DNA of 8,787 bases from Verrucomicrobiota bacterium (GCA_030916665.1 JAUPWC010000489.1:1-8787), one strand, 5' to 3'. Counted from the stretch's first letter, positions 1 to 6,328 are shown. Translations and numbers: made by a program. Notes: generated from the sequence alone by a model not told the origin.

Positions 1-644
1 AACGCCGATGCTTCGCCGGCCGGCTTGCCCTGCTTGTTTTTCTTCAGGGTCTCGGTCTGCCCGGTCTGCACCTGTTCCGCCAGCGTGCGCACCTGGTCCA
101 CGAGGCGTGGTTCCCCGGGCGTGGGCGTGTGCTCCTTTTCGGGCGAGGCAGGATCGTCCAGGCCCAGCACGACCGGCGCCCCGTCGATGGAGAAGCCCTG
201 ATGCGGCTTGCCCTTGGTCTCGCGCACAAAGTTGTCCTCCTTCTCGCCGAGGAAAATCAGCAGGAAGAAAATGAAGCTCACAAAAATATAGAGCCGGAAC
301 GGCGGCATCTGCGTGGCGCGCTTGCCGGCGTTGAAGTCGGCGGTCAGCACACCGGGCCGGAAGAGCAGCGTGACGATGTTGCGGAAGAATTTTCCCTCGA
401 AATGGAACAGCGTTTCCAGCGCCTCCATGAACACATGCCAGAAGGAGCGGTGGAACTCGAAGTCGTGCTGGCCGCACTTGTGGCACCACGGGCCCTCGAG
501 CTTGGTGCCGCAGTTCTCGCAATGGGTGTGGAACGGTCCGTGGTGGTCGTGGCTTTCCGTGGTGTGGGCGGCGGCCTGGTCGGCGGCGACGGCATCCTGC
601 ACCGGCAGGCTGGGCGGTTCCGGCGGCTCCGGTTCGACGGACAT
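1..644 (-). CDS. DUF3667 family zinc-ribbon membrane protein (partial, C-terminus outside window)
   Basis: This gene is open from an ATG at 644-642 to the left edge, giving the first 214 residues. After an acidic, proline-rich start and a His-rich patch (residues 32-41) comes a zinc ribbon, C42-x2-C45 and C54-x2-C57 (ENCGTKLEGPWCHKCGQH). Next is the amphipathic stretch FWHVFMEALETLFHFEGKFF and a first membrane segment at about 116-132 (FRLYIFVSFIFFLLIFLG). This order, a short CxxCG...CxxCGQ ribbon followed by hydrophobic helices, is typical of DUF3667 proteins, whose function is unknown. The region after about 135 is charged and probably soluble; later membrane segments would lie beyond the edge. 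The start is 10 bp after the receiver gene's stop, and a GAGG overlapping that stop is one of the few Shine-Dalgarno-like sites here. The two genes are therefore probably co-transcribed. The family call is from memory of the pattern. Confidence 0.85.
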   Translation of the reverse strand, partial: MSVEPEPPEPPSLPVQDAVAADQAAAHTTESHDHHGPFHTHCENCGTKLEGPWCHKCGQHDFEFHRSFWHVFMEALETLFHFEGKFFRNIVTLLFRPGVLTADFNAGKRATQMPPFRLYIFVSFIFFLLIFLGEKEDNFVRETKGKPHQGFSIDGAPVVLGLDDPASPEKEHTPTPGEPRLVDQVRTLAEQVQTGQTETLKKNKQGKPAGEASA

Positions 645-654
645 GCGGAAAACC

Positions 655-1254
655 TCAGGCCTTGGCGGAGTCCGGATACAGCACCTGGTGGATGGTGTTC
701 AACAGGGAGGCCGGCTTGAAGGGTTTCAGGAGAAAGGGGTCCTGGGAGGTCTTGCGCCCCGGATCGCGGCCGGAGCCGTTGGCTTCGAGACCGCTCATGA
801 ACAGCACGCGGATGTCGGGGCGCAGCGGGCGGATGAGGTCCACGAAGTTCCGTCCGTTGCTCTTCGGCATGAAAATGTCGGTGATGACCAGCGCGACGCG
901 GTCCCGGTTCTCCCTGAAGACCGTGACGCCCTCGGCGCCGTCGCGGGCGGTGATGACCTCGTAACCGTGGTTGAGCAGCACGGTCGTGAGCAGGTTGCGC
1001 ACGCTGGCCTCGTCGTCCACGAGGAGGATCAGTTCACCCTTGGCCCGCGGGGGAAAGGGTGTGGCGCTGGAAGCGTGGGGGGCGGCGGCCGGCGAAGCGC
1101 CGGGCGGCTTGAGGCAGAGGCGGAGATCGTCGGCGCGCCGTGTTCCGGCGGCGAAGGCGGCGGCGGGGACGAAATTTTGGCGAAGCAGATGCAATAGGCC
1201 GCCAATAATGGCCGCAATCAGGAGGCTGAGTGTTAAAGCGGAGAAGTCCGGCAT
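655..1254 (-). CDS. Membrane-tethered single-domain response regulator (CheY-like receiver)
   Basis: This encodes a 199-residue protein. Residues 5-24 (SALTLSLLIAAIIGGLLHLL) form one probable membrane helix, residues 30-70 are an Ala/Pro-rich linker, and residues 74-192 are a complete receiver domain. The phosphorylation set is intact: acidic D80 and D81 (LLVDDE), phospho-acceptor D126 (VITDIFMP), switch S154 (FMSGL) and K177 (LLKPF). No DNA-binding or enzymatic output domain follows. The sequence style resembles receivers found at the C-terminus of hybrid sensor kinases, so it may take phosphate from a kinase encoded elsewhere; none is in the window. I chose the ATG at 1254 because the protein then begins just before the helix. 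The frame stays open to 1473, but that extension (MEGRALCAPANER...) translates a palindromic repeat and looks non-coding. No Shine-Dalgarno is visible before the chosen start. DUF3667 follows after 10 bp. Confidence 0.85.
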   Translation of the reverse strand: MPDFSALTLSLLIAAIIGGLLHLLRQNFVPAAAFAAGTRRADDLRLCLKPPGASPAAAPHASSATPFPPRAKGELILLVDDEASVRNLLTTVLLNHGYEVITARDGAEGVTVFRENRDRVALVITDIFMPKSNGRNFVDLIRPLRPDIRVLFMSGLEANGSGRDPGRKTSQDPFLLKPFKPASLLNTIHQVLYPDSAKA

Positions 1255-1395
1255 CAGTGTGGTTAAGCAAATGCCAAGCCTTTGCTGACCGGCCCGGCTC
1301 GGCGGACGGTGGGGCGCGCGTTGGCGCCACGCAACTGCAAATAAGACCAGCGGTTTGCTTTTTAGAGAGGTCGGCGGTGATGGACGGGCTCGGAA

Positions 1396-1473
1396 ATGGA
1401 GGGGTGCGGCTTGTCTGCGCCCATTGCGAGGCAAGCGCTCGTTCGCGGGGGCGCACAGGGCGCGCCCCTCCAT
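1396..1473. repeat. 78-bp imperfect palindromic intergenic element
   Basis: The ends ATGGAGGGG (1396-1404) and CCCCTCCAT (1465-1473) are perfect inverted repeats. An inner pair, TGCGCCC (1416-1422) and GGGCGCA (1449-1455), is nested inside, around a GC-rich centre. The whole could fold as a long interrupted hairpin on either strand. It lies in the gap between the DUF4097 terminator and the receiver gene, the only gap here close to 300 bp (1255-1510). The layout resembles REP-type intergenic repeats. Only one copy is in the window, so its repetitive nature is inferred. The rest of the gap shows a short AT-rich patch near 1335-1375 that could carry a promoter, but I see no convincing -35/-10 pair. 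Confidence 0.55.
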
Positions 1474-1510
1474 CCGGAGGATTGGCCCCGCCGAGTGGAT
1501 GGGGCAGACG

Positions 1511-1540
1511 AAAAAACCGGTCCCACGCGGGGACCGGTTT
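1511..1540 (-). terminator. Rho-independent terminator of the sigma/anti-sigma/DUF4097 operon
   Basis: Read on the minus strand this is a perfect 11-bp stem, AAACCGGTCCC with GGGACCGGTTT (plus-strand arms 1514-1524 and 1530-1540), around a 5-base loop. It is followed by a run of six T counting the end of the stem (1516-1511). It starts 25 bp after the DUF4097 stop codon, where an operon terminator is expected. The plus-strand direction lacks a comparable T run, so it acts mainly for minus-strand transcription. Confidence 0.9.
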
Positions 1541-1565
1541 AAAGGGCGGTGGTCGGGTGGGCAGC

Positions 1566-2651
1566 CTACTTGGCCTGGCGGAGGGTGATGGTGCCGTTCA
1601 TCGAGGTCAGCTTGATATCCACCCCGCCGCCGTTGAGGGCGCCGACGATGGATTTGCCGCCGAAGTTGGGCAACGGGGGGATGGGCGGGACCGGGGCGAC
1701 CGGCGGAACGGGAGCGACCCCATCCACGTTCACCGAGACCGCGGCTTCAACCGAGGCTTCGACGGCGGCCGCGATGGCGTCCCGGCTGGCTTCGATGGCC
1801 GCCTTGGCGGCATCGGCGGTAGCCCTGGCGACATCGCGCCGGACGCGGGCGGCTTCCTTGTTCATCCGGGCCTGTTCGCGGGACATTTCGCGTTGGAGGT
1901 CGCTGGTAGCCTCCTCTTGGGCCGCGACCGGGCCGGTGGCCTTCTCGGTCTTGGTCTGGAGCAGCTTGTCGGGGAAGTTCGTGCGGATGGACCCGTTGTG
2001 GGTGCGCATGCGGAGGTTGGCCTGGGTGTCGGCGGGCAGGCGCACGTCGATCTCGCCGTTGAGAGTGGAGAGGGAGACGGGCTTGACCGGGGCGCGCTTG
2101 AAGCTGGCGCTGATCTCGCCGTTGAGGGTGTTGACCACCGCGGAGCTGGCGATGTCGCGGAGCGTGACCTCGCCGTTCATGCTGTTGATGTCGAGGTCGC
2201 CCTCGACACCGTCCACCAGGATTTCGCCGCCGAGGGAGGTGCGGAGGACGAGGTTGGTGTTGCGGGGGACCTTGATCGTGAACTCGGCGCCGTGGGAGGC
2301 CCAGGCGTTGTCGCCGGCCACGGTGACGACGGCGACGTTGTCCTTCTCGACGAGTTCGAAGGTCACGTCCTCGTCGAGGCGGCGGAAGCCCTCGTCATCC
2401 ACCTCGGCGCGGCCCTTCTGGTCGAGCGAGGAGGTGACGACGATCTCGTTGCCGTCGGTGCCGGTGATGTGGAGTTCGGCCCACGGGATGCTGAGCTTGA
2501 GCGTGCCGGGGACGCCCTGGTCGGTGAACTTGACGCGCGCGGTGGCGCTGTCGGTTTCGTGATCCTCGTCCGCGGCGCGGACGGCGGGATTCAGGAGGAG
2601 CGTCGCAGCGGCCAGCAGGCCGGCGAGACGGGGAAGGAATCGGGAATTCAT
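1566..2651 (-). CDS. Exported DUF4097-type beta-solenoid protein with helical and proline-rich insert
   Basis: This encodes a 361-residue protein. Residues 1-27 form a Sec signal peptide (RFLPRLAGLLAAATLLL, with likely cleavage after AVRA). Residues 35-225 are a run of short beta strands marked by a repeated turn: NSMNGEVTL (156), NTLNGEISA (174), STLNGEIDV (195) and RTHNGSIRT (216). This is the pattern of DUF4097 adhesin-like domains, which are often encoded next to anti-sigma factors or PspC-type regulators. Residues about 244-308 are an Ala/Glu/Arg-rich helix, probably a coiled coil. Residues 312-328 are VPP-type proline repeats, after which one more solenoid motif (TSMNGTITL, 349) closes the chain. 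The start ATG overlaps the anti-sigma stop by ATGA, so translation is probably coupled; no Shine-Dalgarno is visible. It is the last gene before the terminator. Its function is unknown. As an exported partner or target of the sigma system, an envelope role is likely (inference). Confidence 0.85.
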   Translation of the reverse strand: MNSRFLPRLAGLLAAATLLLNPAVRAADEDHETDSATARVKFTDQGVPGTLKLSIPWAELHITGTDGNEIVVTSSLDQKGRAEVDDEGFRRLDEDVTFELVEKDNVAVVTVAGDNAWASHGAEFTIKVPRNTNLVLRTSLGGEILVDGVEGDLDINSMNGEVTLRDIASSAVVNTLNGEISASFKRAPVKPVSLSTLNGEIDVRLPADTQANLRMRTHNGSIRTNFPDKLLQTKTEKATGPVAAQEEATSDLQREMSREQARMNKEAARVRRDVARATADAAKAAIEASRDAIAAAVEASVEAAVSVNVDGVAPVPPVAPVPPIPPLPNFGGKSIVGALNGGGVDIKLTSMNGTITLRQAK

Positions 2652-3586
2652 GAGACGTTGGGATTAGACGGGTTGTTGTTGTTGAAATTGTCAGCGGGTG
2701 AAGGGGTGCGGAGGACGGCCAGACCGCGGCGGGCGGATTCGCGGACCGACTTGTCGGCGGCCTCGTCGCGGCTGAGCTGTTCGAAGAGCGGGGCGGCGGC
2801 GGATTCGCGGACGGAGGTGAGGAGCTCGATCATGGCGACCTGGACGAGCGGCGAGGATTCGCGCGGGAGGCTGGCGAGCAGGCCCTGGCGGACGACCTCC
2901 TGGTCGGCGTGCTGGGCGAGGGCCTCGACGGCGGAGAGGCGGACGTTGACCGAGGGGTCGAGGGCGAGGGCGCCGACGAGGTCGGTGAGCACGCGGCGGT
3001 CGGGACTCTTGAGGTCCATGGTGGCGAGCACGGTCTGGAGGCGCTCGCTGGTGGATTTCTGCTGAAGGAGCGAGGCGGCGACGAGGCTGCCCATGTCGTT
3101 CATCTGGGCCTTCTGGTCGGCGAGCTCCTTCTCAAGTTTGGCGAGGCGCTCGGCATCGGCGGTCGAGGTCGTGGGGGTTGTCGTCGGAGCGGGCACGACG
3201 GCCGGCGTCTGGTAGAAACGGGCGCCGACGAAGAGCCCGAGCGCGAGCACCGCGACCGCGCCGGCGAATTGCAGCGGCGGCGTGGACGGCAGGAGCGCGG
3301 CAAAAAAACGGTCGAGGCGGCTGCGGGCGAGGGCGAAGGGGCTGACGCTGTCGGCCTCCTGCTGGTGCGTTTCGAGCATGGCGTAGAACTGCTCGCGCAG
3401 GCGCGGGCTGGGTTCCTCGGCGGCAGGCAGGGCGTCGAGCTTGCGGGTCATCTCCTGGAGGGCGGACCACTCGCGCTGGCAGGTCGGGCACGAGGCGAGG
3501 TGGGCGCGGAGCGTGGCGGATTCATCGGGCGGCAGGGATCCGTCCTGGTAGTCGATGAAGTTGTCCTGGACGCGTTGGCAGTTCAT
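2648..3586 (-). CDS. Zinc-finger (zf-HC2) anti-sigma factor with C-terminal HEAT-like domain
   Basis: This encodes 312 residues. The N-terminus carries an anti-sigma zinc-finger motif, C3...H29-x3-C33-x2-C36 (RAHLASCPTCQREW), which in this family clamps an ECF sigma factor in the cytoplasm. A membrane helix follows at about 106-124 (FAGAVAVLALGLFVGARFY). Beyond it come a Thr/Pro linker, a coiled coil (about 144-165, ADAERLAKLEKELADQK) and, at about 195-292, helical repeats of HEAT type (DPSVNVRLSAVEALAQHADQ). The last part would lie outside the membrane and could be the sensor. The tail is Asn-rich (FNNNNPSNPN). The sigma gene lies directly upstream, separated by an unusual 100-bp repeat-filled spacer; the DUF4097 gene overlaps the stop by 4 bp. 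There is no Shine-Dalgarno; the leader reads CCCTTTCCCTCCC before the ATG. Confidence 0.88.
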   Translation of the reverse strand: MNCQRVQDNFIDYQDGSLPPDESATLRAHLASCPTCQREWSALQEMTRKLDALPAAEEPSPRLREQFYAMLETHQQEADSVSPFALARSRLDRFFAALLPSTPPLQFAGAVAVLALGLFVGARFYQTPAVVPAPTTTPTTSTADAERLAKLEKELADQKAQMNDMGSLVAASLLQQKSTSERLQTVLATMDLKSPDRRVLTDLVGALALDPSVNVRLSAVEALAQHADQEVVRQGLLASLPRESSPLVQVAMIELLTSVRESAAAPLFEQLSRDEAADKSVRESARRGLAVLRTPSPADNFNNNNPSNPNVS

Positions 3587-3600
3587 GGGAGGGAAAGGGG

Positions 3601-3678
3601 GTCTGGGATTTAGGGTCTGGGCTCTGGCGTCCCGAGTCTGGGGGCTTCCTGTTACTTGATCCTTGTCACTTGTTACTT
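3601..3678. repeat. Degenerate heptanucleotide array in the sigma/anti-sigma spacer
   Basis: On the plus strand, GTCTGGG occurs at 3601, 3615 and 3636, with CTCTGGC at 3622, all in step with a 7-base period. After a one-base slip the units become GCTTCCT (3644), GTTACTT (3651), GATCCTT (3658), GTCACTT (3665) and GTTACTT (3672). Nearly the whole spacer between the two genes is therefore built of 7-mers, in two families. The layout resembles the short tandem heptamer repeats known from cyanobacteria. It contains no ORF and no terminator. Confidence 0.7.
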
Positions 3679-3680
3679 CG

Positions 3681-3696
3681 GGCCGCTCACGCGGCC
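3681..3696. other. Small hairpin spanning the sigma-factor stop codon
   Basis: GGCCGC (3681-3686) and GCGGCC (3691-3696) are perfect inverted repeats around a 4-base loop that includes the sigma gene's TGA. No T run follows on the minus strand, so this is not an intrinsic terminator. It could stabilise or pause the transcript between sigma and anti-sigma, or be chance in GC-rich DNA. Confidence 0.35.
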
Positions 3697-4319
3697 TGTT
3701 CCTTGCGGATCTTGAAATAGACCTCGCGGAGCTCCTTGAGGGCGCGGTGGGCGCGGACCTTCACGGCGCCGACCGAGCATTCGAGGAGGCGGGCGATTTC
3801 CTGGTGGCTGAGGTGTTGGAGGCGGGAGAGCACGAGGACCTCGCGGTGATCCTCGGGGAGGCGGGCGAGCGCGCGGCGCATGAGCGCGAGGTCGTCCGAA
3901 GTGCCGGCCTGGGAATCGGGCGCGGCGGCGTGGTCGGGTTCGTCGTGGAAGTCGGCCGGGTCGGCGGGCGTGGGGGTGCGGGCGTGCTTGCGGAAGTGGT
4001 CGGCGGCGACCTTGCGGGCGAGGTGGTAGATCCAGGCGGAGAACTTGCCCTCGTCGCGGTAGGTGTGCCGGTATTTGAGGATGCGGTAGAAGACGATCTG
4101 CACGAGGTCCTCGCTCACCGCCGGCTGGTTGGTGAGGCGCACGAAGAATCCGTAGAGCGGGCGGTGATGGCGCTCGAAGAGGTCGCCGAGCTTCCGGATC
4201 TCCCCGGCGCGCACGGCAATCATGAGTTCATGGTCGTTGGCGGCGTCCACGGCGTCAGGCAGGCTAGCCGGTGCGGCGTCGGAGGGAACTCGGAATTGGG
4301 TGACCGTGGCGAGGGACAT
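3687..4319 (-). CDS. RNA polymerase ECF-type sigma-70 factor
   Basis: This encodes a 210-residue protein of normal size for the group IV (ECF) family. Region 2 covers about 45-112 (LFERHHRPLYGFFVRLTN, then SEDLVQIVFYRIL and FSAWIYHLARKVAADHFRK) and binds core RNA polymerase and the -10 element. Region 4 covers about 145-202 (ALARLPEDHREVLVLSRLQ, then LSHQEIARLLECSVGAVKV), a helix-turn-helix for the -35 element. A His/Asp/Pro-rich linker joins them. The first 30 residues are extra and not conserved in style; M33 is a possible alternative start. The ATG at 4319 is preceded by CCCTTTCC, not a Shine-Dalgarno. The anti-sigma gene follows, so the pair is very likely cognate. Autoregulation is usual for such operons, but the promoter motif could not be fixed here. 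Confidence 0.93.
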   Translation of the reverse strand: MSLATVTQFRVPSDAAPASLPDAVDAANDHELMIAVRAGEIRKLGDLFERHHRPLYGFFVRLTNQPAVSEDLVQIVFYRILKYRHTYRDEGKFSAWIYHLARKVAADHFRKHARTPTPADPADFHDEPDHAAAPDSQAGTSDDLALMRRALARLPEDHREVLVLSRLQHLSHQEIARLLECSVGAVKVRAHRALKELREVYFKIRKEQAA

Positions 4320-4350
4320 GGAAAGGGATCATGGCGGTGTGCAGGGGGAA

Positions 4351-4375
4351 TAACCGGGCGGGCCGCCCCCGGTTA
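4351..4375. promoter_or_regulatory. Palindrome in the divergent promoter region (possible operator)
   Basis: TAACCGGG (4351-4358) and CCCGGTTA (4368-4375) are perfect 8-bp inverted repeats around nine GC-rich bases. They lie midway in the 103-bp gap between the divergent sigma and metallo-hydrolase genes. The site could bind a dimeric regulator. Read toward the sigma gene, the TGTAACC edge resembles some ECF -35 elements, which would fit autoregulation, but no clear matching -10 was found. The palindrome is directly visible; its function is inference. Confidence 0.35.
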
Positions 4376-4422
4376 CAGGAAAAATCACTGGCGGGTGCGG
4401 GCCGGCTGGCTAGACTCGGCGC

Positions 4423-5373
4423 ATGAACCGCCGCGATTTTCTAATTCGTTCCGGCGCAGCCGCCTCCCTCGCCCTGCTGGGCGGCGGCCGCCTTTCGGGC
4501 CAGACCCCGCCCGCCGCCCCGTCCGTCCCCGTGGCCCCGCCGCCGCCGGTGACCGAGTTCAAGCTCCTCCGCCGCAACGTCGGCCTGTTCACCGGCCAGG
4601 GTGGCACCGTCGGCTGGTTGTCGAACCGCGACGCCTTGGCGGTCGTGGACACACAGTTTCCCCAGACGGCGACCATTCTCCTGCGCGATCTGCCCAGCCG
4701 CGAGGGACGTCAGATCGACGCCGTGATCAACACCCACCACCACGGCGACCACACCGGCGGCAACGCCGTGCTCCGCCCCGCGGCGAAGCAGATCATCGCC
4801 CACGCGAACGTCTCCGAGCTCATGCGCGCGCGGGCCGAGGCCGACAAGCGCACCCTCGACCCCGCGCTGCTGCCGACGCTGGGCTTCACCGACGGCTACC
4901 GGCAGGGCTTTGGCGACGAGTCGATCAGCGCGAAGTTTTTCGGCCCGGCGCACACCCGCGGCGACATCGTGGTGCTGTTTGAACAGGCCAACATCGTCCA
5001 CATGGGCGACCTGATGTTCAACCGCCTCTACCCGGTGATCGACCGCCCCGGCGGCGCCAGCATCCGCGGCTGGGTCGGGCTGCTCGAAAAGGTGGCGAAG
5101 GACTACCCGCCCGACGCGATCTACCTCTTCGGCCACGGCAATCCGAAGTTCGGCGTCACCGGCACACCGGCCGACCTGCTGGTGTTCCGCGACTACCTCT
5201 CGGGGCTGTTGGCGCACGTCGAGGCGGAGATCAATGCGGGCAAGAGCAAGGAGGAGATCCAGAAGCTGGAAAACCTCCCAGGTTTTCCAGATTTCCATCA
5301 GCCGCCGGGCCGCGGCAACCGCCTCCCCGGCAACCTCGGCGTCGCCTACGACGAGATCATGGCGGCGGGGTGA
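4423..5373 (+). CDS. Tat-exported metallo-beta-lactamase-fold hydrolase
   Basis: This encodes 316 residues. The N-terminus MNRRDFLIRSGAAASLALLG is a twin-arginine signal (RRDFL followed by a weak hydrophobic stretch), so the protein is probably exported folded with its metals. A proline-rich spacer covers residues 29-43. The hydrolase domain spans about 46-245. Metal ligands are visible as H105-x-H107-x-D109-H110 (NTHHHGDHTGGN), H177 (GPAHTRGD), D196 (HMGDLMFN) and H238 (FGHGNP), which is the full di-metal set. The THHHGDHTGGN form resembles SoxH-like and quinoprotein-relay MBL proteins more than true beta-lactamases, so the substrate is unknown and resistance should not be assumed. C-terminal helices (250-316) are of the kind seen in that subgroup. 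It is transcribed away from the sigma operon; the CAP gene follows 112 bp later on the same strand. No Shine-Dalgarno is seen. Confidence 0.88.
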   Translation: MNRRDFLIRSGAAASLALLGGGRLSGQTPPAAPSVPVAPPPPVTEFKLLRRNVGLFTGQGGTVGWLSNRDALAVVDTQFPQTATILLRDLPSREGRQIDAVINTHHHGDHTGGNAVLRPAAKQIIAHANVSELMRARAEADKRTLDPALLPTLGFTDGYRQGFGDESISAKFFGPAHTRGDIVVLFEQANIVHMGDLMFNRLYPVIDRPGGASIRGWVGLLEKVAKDYPPDAIYLFGHGNPKFGVTGTPADLLVFRDYLSGLLAHVEAEINAGKSKEEIQKLENLPGFPDFHQPPGRGNRLPGNLGVAYDEIMAAG

Positions 5374-5387
5374 GAGAGGTTGGGTCA

Positions 5388-5423
5388 CCACGAAACACAC
5401 CCAAGACACGAAAGGAACACCCA
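5388..5423. repeat. Four degenerate 9-base units downstream of the MBL gene
   Basis: The units are CCACGAAAC, ACACCCAAG, ACACGAAAG and GAACACCCA, in step at 5388, 5397, 5406 and 5415. CACGAAA recurs exactly 18 bases apart. This is non-coding spacer with a strong purine and AC bias unlike the genes around it. Confidence 0.5.
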
Positions 5424-5470
5424 GAGTGTGGAAGCAGCCCGCCGAACCTGTGCGGCAGAGCGGTCTTTTC

Positions 5471-5496
5471 CATCCGTGTGCATCCGTGAAATCCGT
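5471..5496. repeat. Short direct repeats of ATCCGT overlapping the CAP gene start
   Basis: CATCCGTGTG (5471) and CATCCGTGAA (5481), then ATCCGT (5491), give three ATCCGT units spaced 10 and 9 bases apart. The second unit supplies the GTG proposed as start of the CAP-domain gene, so repeat and gene overlap by about 11 bases. Confidence 0.5.
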
Positions 5497-6151
5497 CTCA
5501 CCAACCCTTTTGCTTTTCCTGCTTCTGTTCGCCGTTCGCGCTGCCGCCGCCGAGTGGCAGGCGATGAAGCCGGAGGACTTCGCGGCGTTGCCCGCGGTGC
5601 AGGAGCGCGTTGACTTCGGCGACTTCGACACCGACCTGATGGCCGCGGCGATCTTCCACGCGACCAACCGTGTGCGCGGGCAGCTCGGGCTTGCGCCCTT
5701 CGCGCACCTGCCCGCGCTCGACCGCGCCGCGACGCAGAAGGCGACCATCGGCATTCTGCAGGGCAAACTCACGCACGAGAACCCGCTGCCGCTCACGGCC
5801 ACGCCGGCCGACCGCGTGCGCGCCTCCGGCGTGGACTACCGCGCGGTGGCGGAAAACATCGCGCAGCAGAGCCTGCTCGACCTGCCGCCAGGCGTCACCG
5901 AGGTCGGCGTGCGCCTGCGCGGCGGACACAACGAGTTCTACCGCGTGGACAACAAGCAGCCCGTGCAATTGCAGAGTTACGCGGCCTTCGCCGACAAAGT
6001 CGTGCGCGCGTGGATGAACTCCCCCGGCCACCGCGCCAACCTCGTGAACCCGGAGTTCACGTCCCTCGGCTGTGCCGCCCGCCCGATCCGGAGTCCCGTC
6101 GCCCGCCACGAACAGGTCTATGCCGTGCAGGTGTTCTGCACGCCGCGGTGA
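5486..6151 (+). CDS. Exported CAP/SCP-domain protein
   Basis: This gives 221 residues if started at the GTG at 5486. Residues 1-22 (VKSVSPTLLLFLLLFAVRAAAA) form a signal peptide. The CAP (CRISP/antigen 5/PR-1) domain covers about 55-218. Its marks are HATNRVRGQLGLAPF (58-72), H97 (LTHEN), E123 (AENIA), W176-MNSPGHRANL with H182, and NPEFTSLGCA (188-197, E190), together the usual His/Glu cavity set. Bacterial CAP proteins are secreted or envelope proteins of mostly unknown activity. A segment at about 133-165 (LPPGVTEVGVRLRGGHNEF) is longer than I expect for a minimal bacterial CAP domain. The frame is open back to 5234, but that part overlaps the MBL gene and translates short repeats, so it is rejected. 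TTG codons just downstream would shorten the signal. The exact start is uncertain; the domain call is firm. Confidence 0.83.
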   Translation: MKSVSPTLLLFLLLFAVRAAAAEWQAMKPEDFAALPAVQERVDFGDFDTDLMAAAIFHATNRVRGQLGLAPFAHLPALDRAATQKATIGILQGKLTHENPLPLTATPADRVRASGVDYRAVAENIAQQSLLDLPPGVTEVGVRLRGGHNEFYRVDNKQPVQLQSYAAFADKVVRAWMNSPGHRANLVNPEFTSLGCAARPIRSPVARHEQVYAVQVFCTPR

Positions 6152-6246
6152 AGCACGGGGTGTGCATTCAAGCCCGGTTCATCCCTCGGAATCCGAGAAT
6201 GCGACCGGAGCTTTCCGGGGTGCGACCGGCAAAGAAGGTTCATGTC

Positions 6247-6328
6247 GTCATCCTGAGCCGGGCGAAGGATCCAGCCGCATAACCGCCAGCGAACATAATC
6301 TTGGATCCTTCACTTCGTTCAGGACGAC
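6247..6328. repeat. Palindromic intergenic repeat, copy 1
   Basis: The left arm begins GTCATCCTGAGCCGGGCGAA (6247) and ends GGATCCA. The right arm (6302-6328) reads TGGATCCTTC...TTCAGGACGAC and is its inverted complement, apart from a diverged stretch of about seven bases and one further mismatch. The centre is unrelated. The element sits between the converging CAP and DUF3291 genes and could act as a two-way transcript end, though there is no T run. Its left arm is 25/27 identical to copy 2 at 8695. Translations such as VILSRAKDP from such elements are spurious. Confidence 0.8.

Noticed and set aside
1255..1290. Sigma-54-like TGGC...TGC motif before the receiver gene
   Set aside because: The GG-to-GC spacing is far too short for a -24/-12 promoter.
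1230..3065. 611-codon plus-strand open frame across the DUF4097 and anti-sigma genes
   Set aside because: It is the antisense shadow of two well-supported genes. Its translation is Gly/Ala/Val-rich without domains, as expected in GC-rich DNA.
5234..5485. Upstream extension of the CAP gene
   Set aside because: It overlaps the MBL gene and translates short repeats. The signal peptide begins only at about 5486.
4441..5802. 453-codon minus-strand open frame opposite the MBL and CAP genes
   Set aside because: The plus strand encodes clear metal-binding and CAP motifs. The minus frame spans both genes and the repeat spacer and has no recognisable domain.
6152..6246. Candidate terminator after the CAP gene (CTCGGA/TCCGAG at 6185-6197, CCGGA/TCCGG at 6205-6218)
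   Set aside because: Stems are only 5-6 bp and no T run follows. The palindromic repeat just downstream is a better candidate for transcript end.
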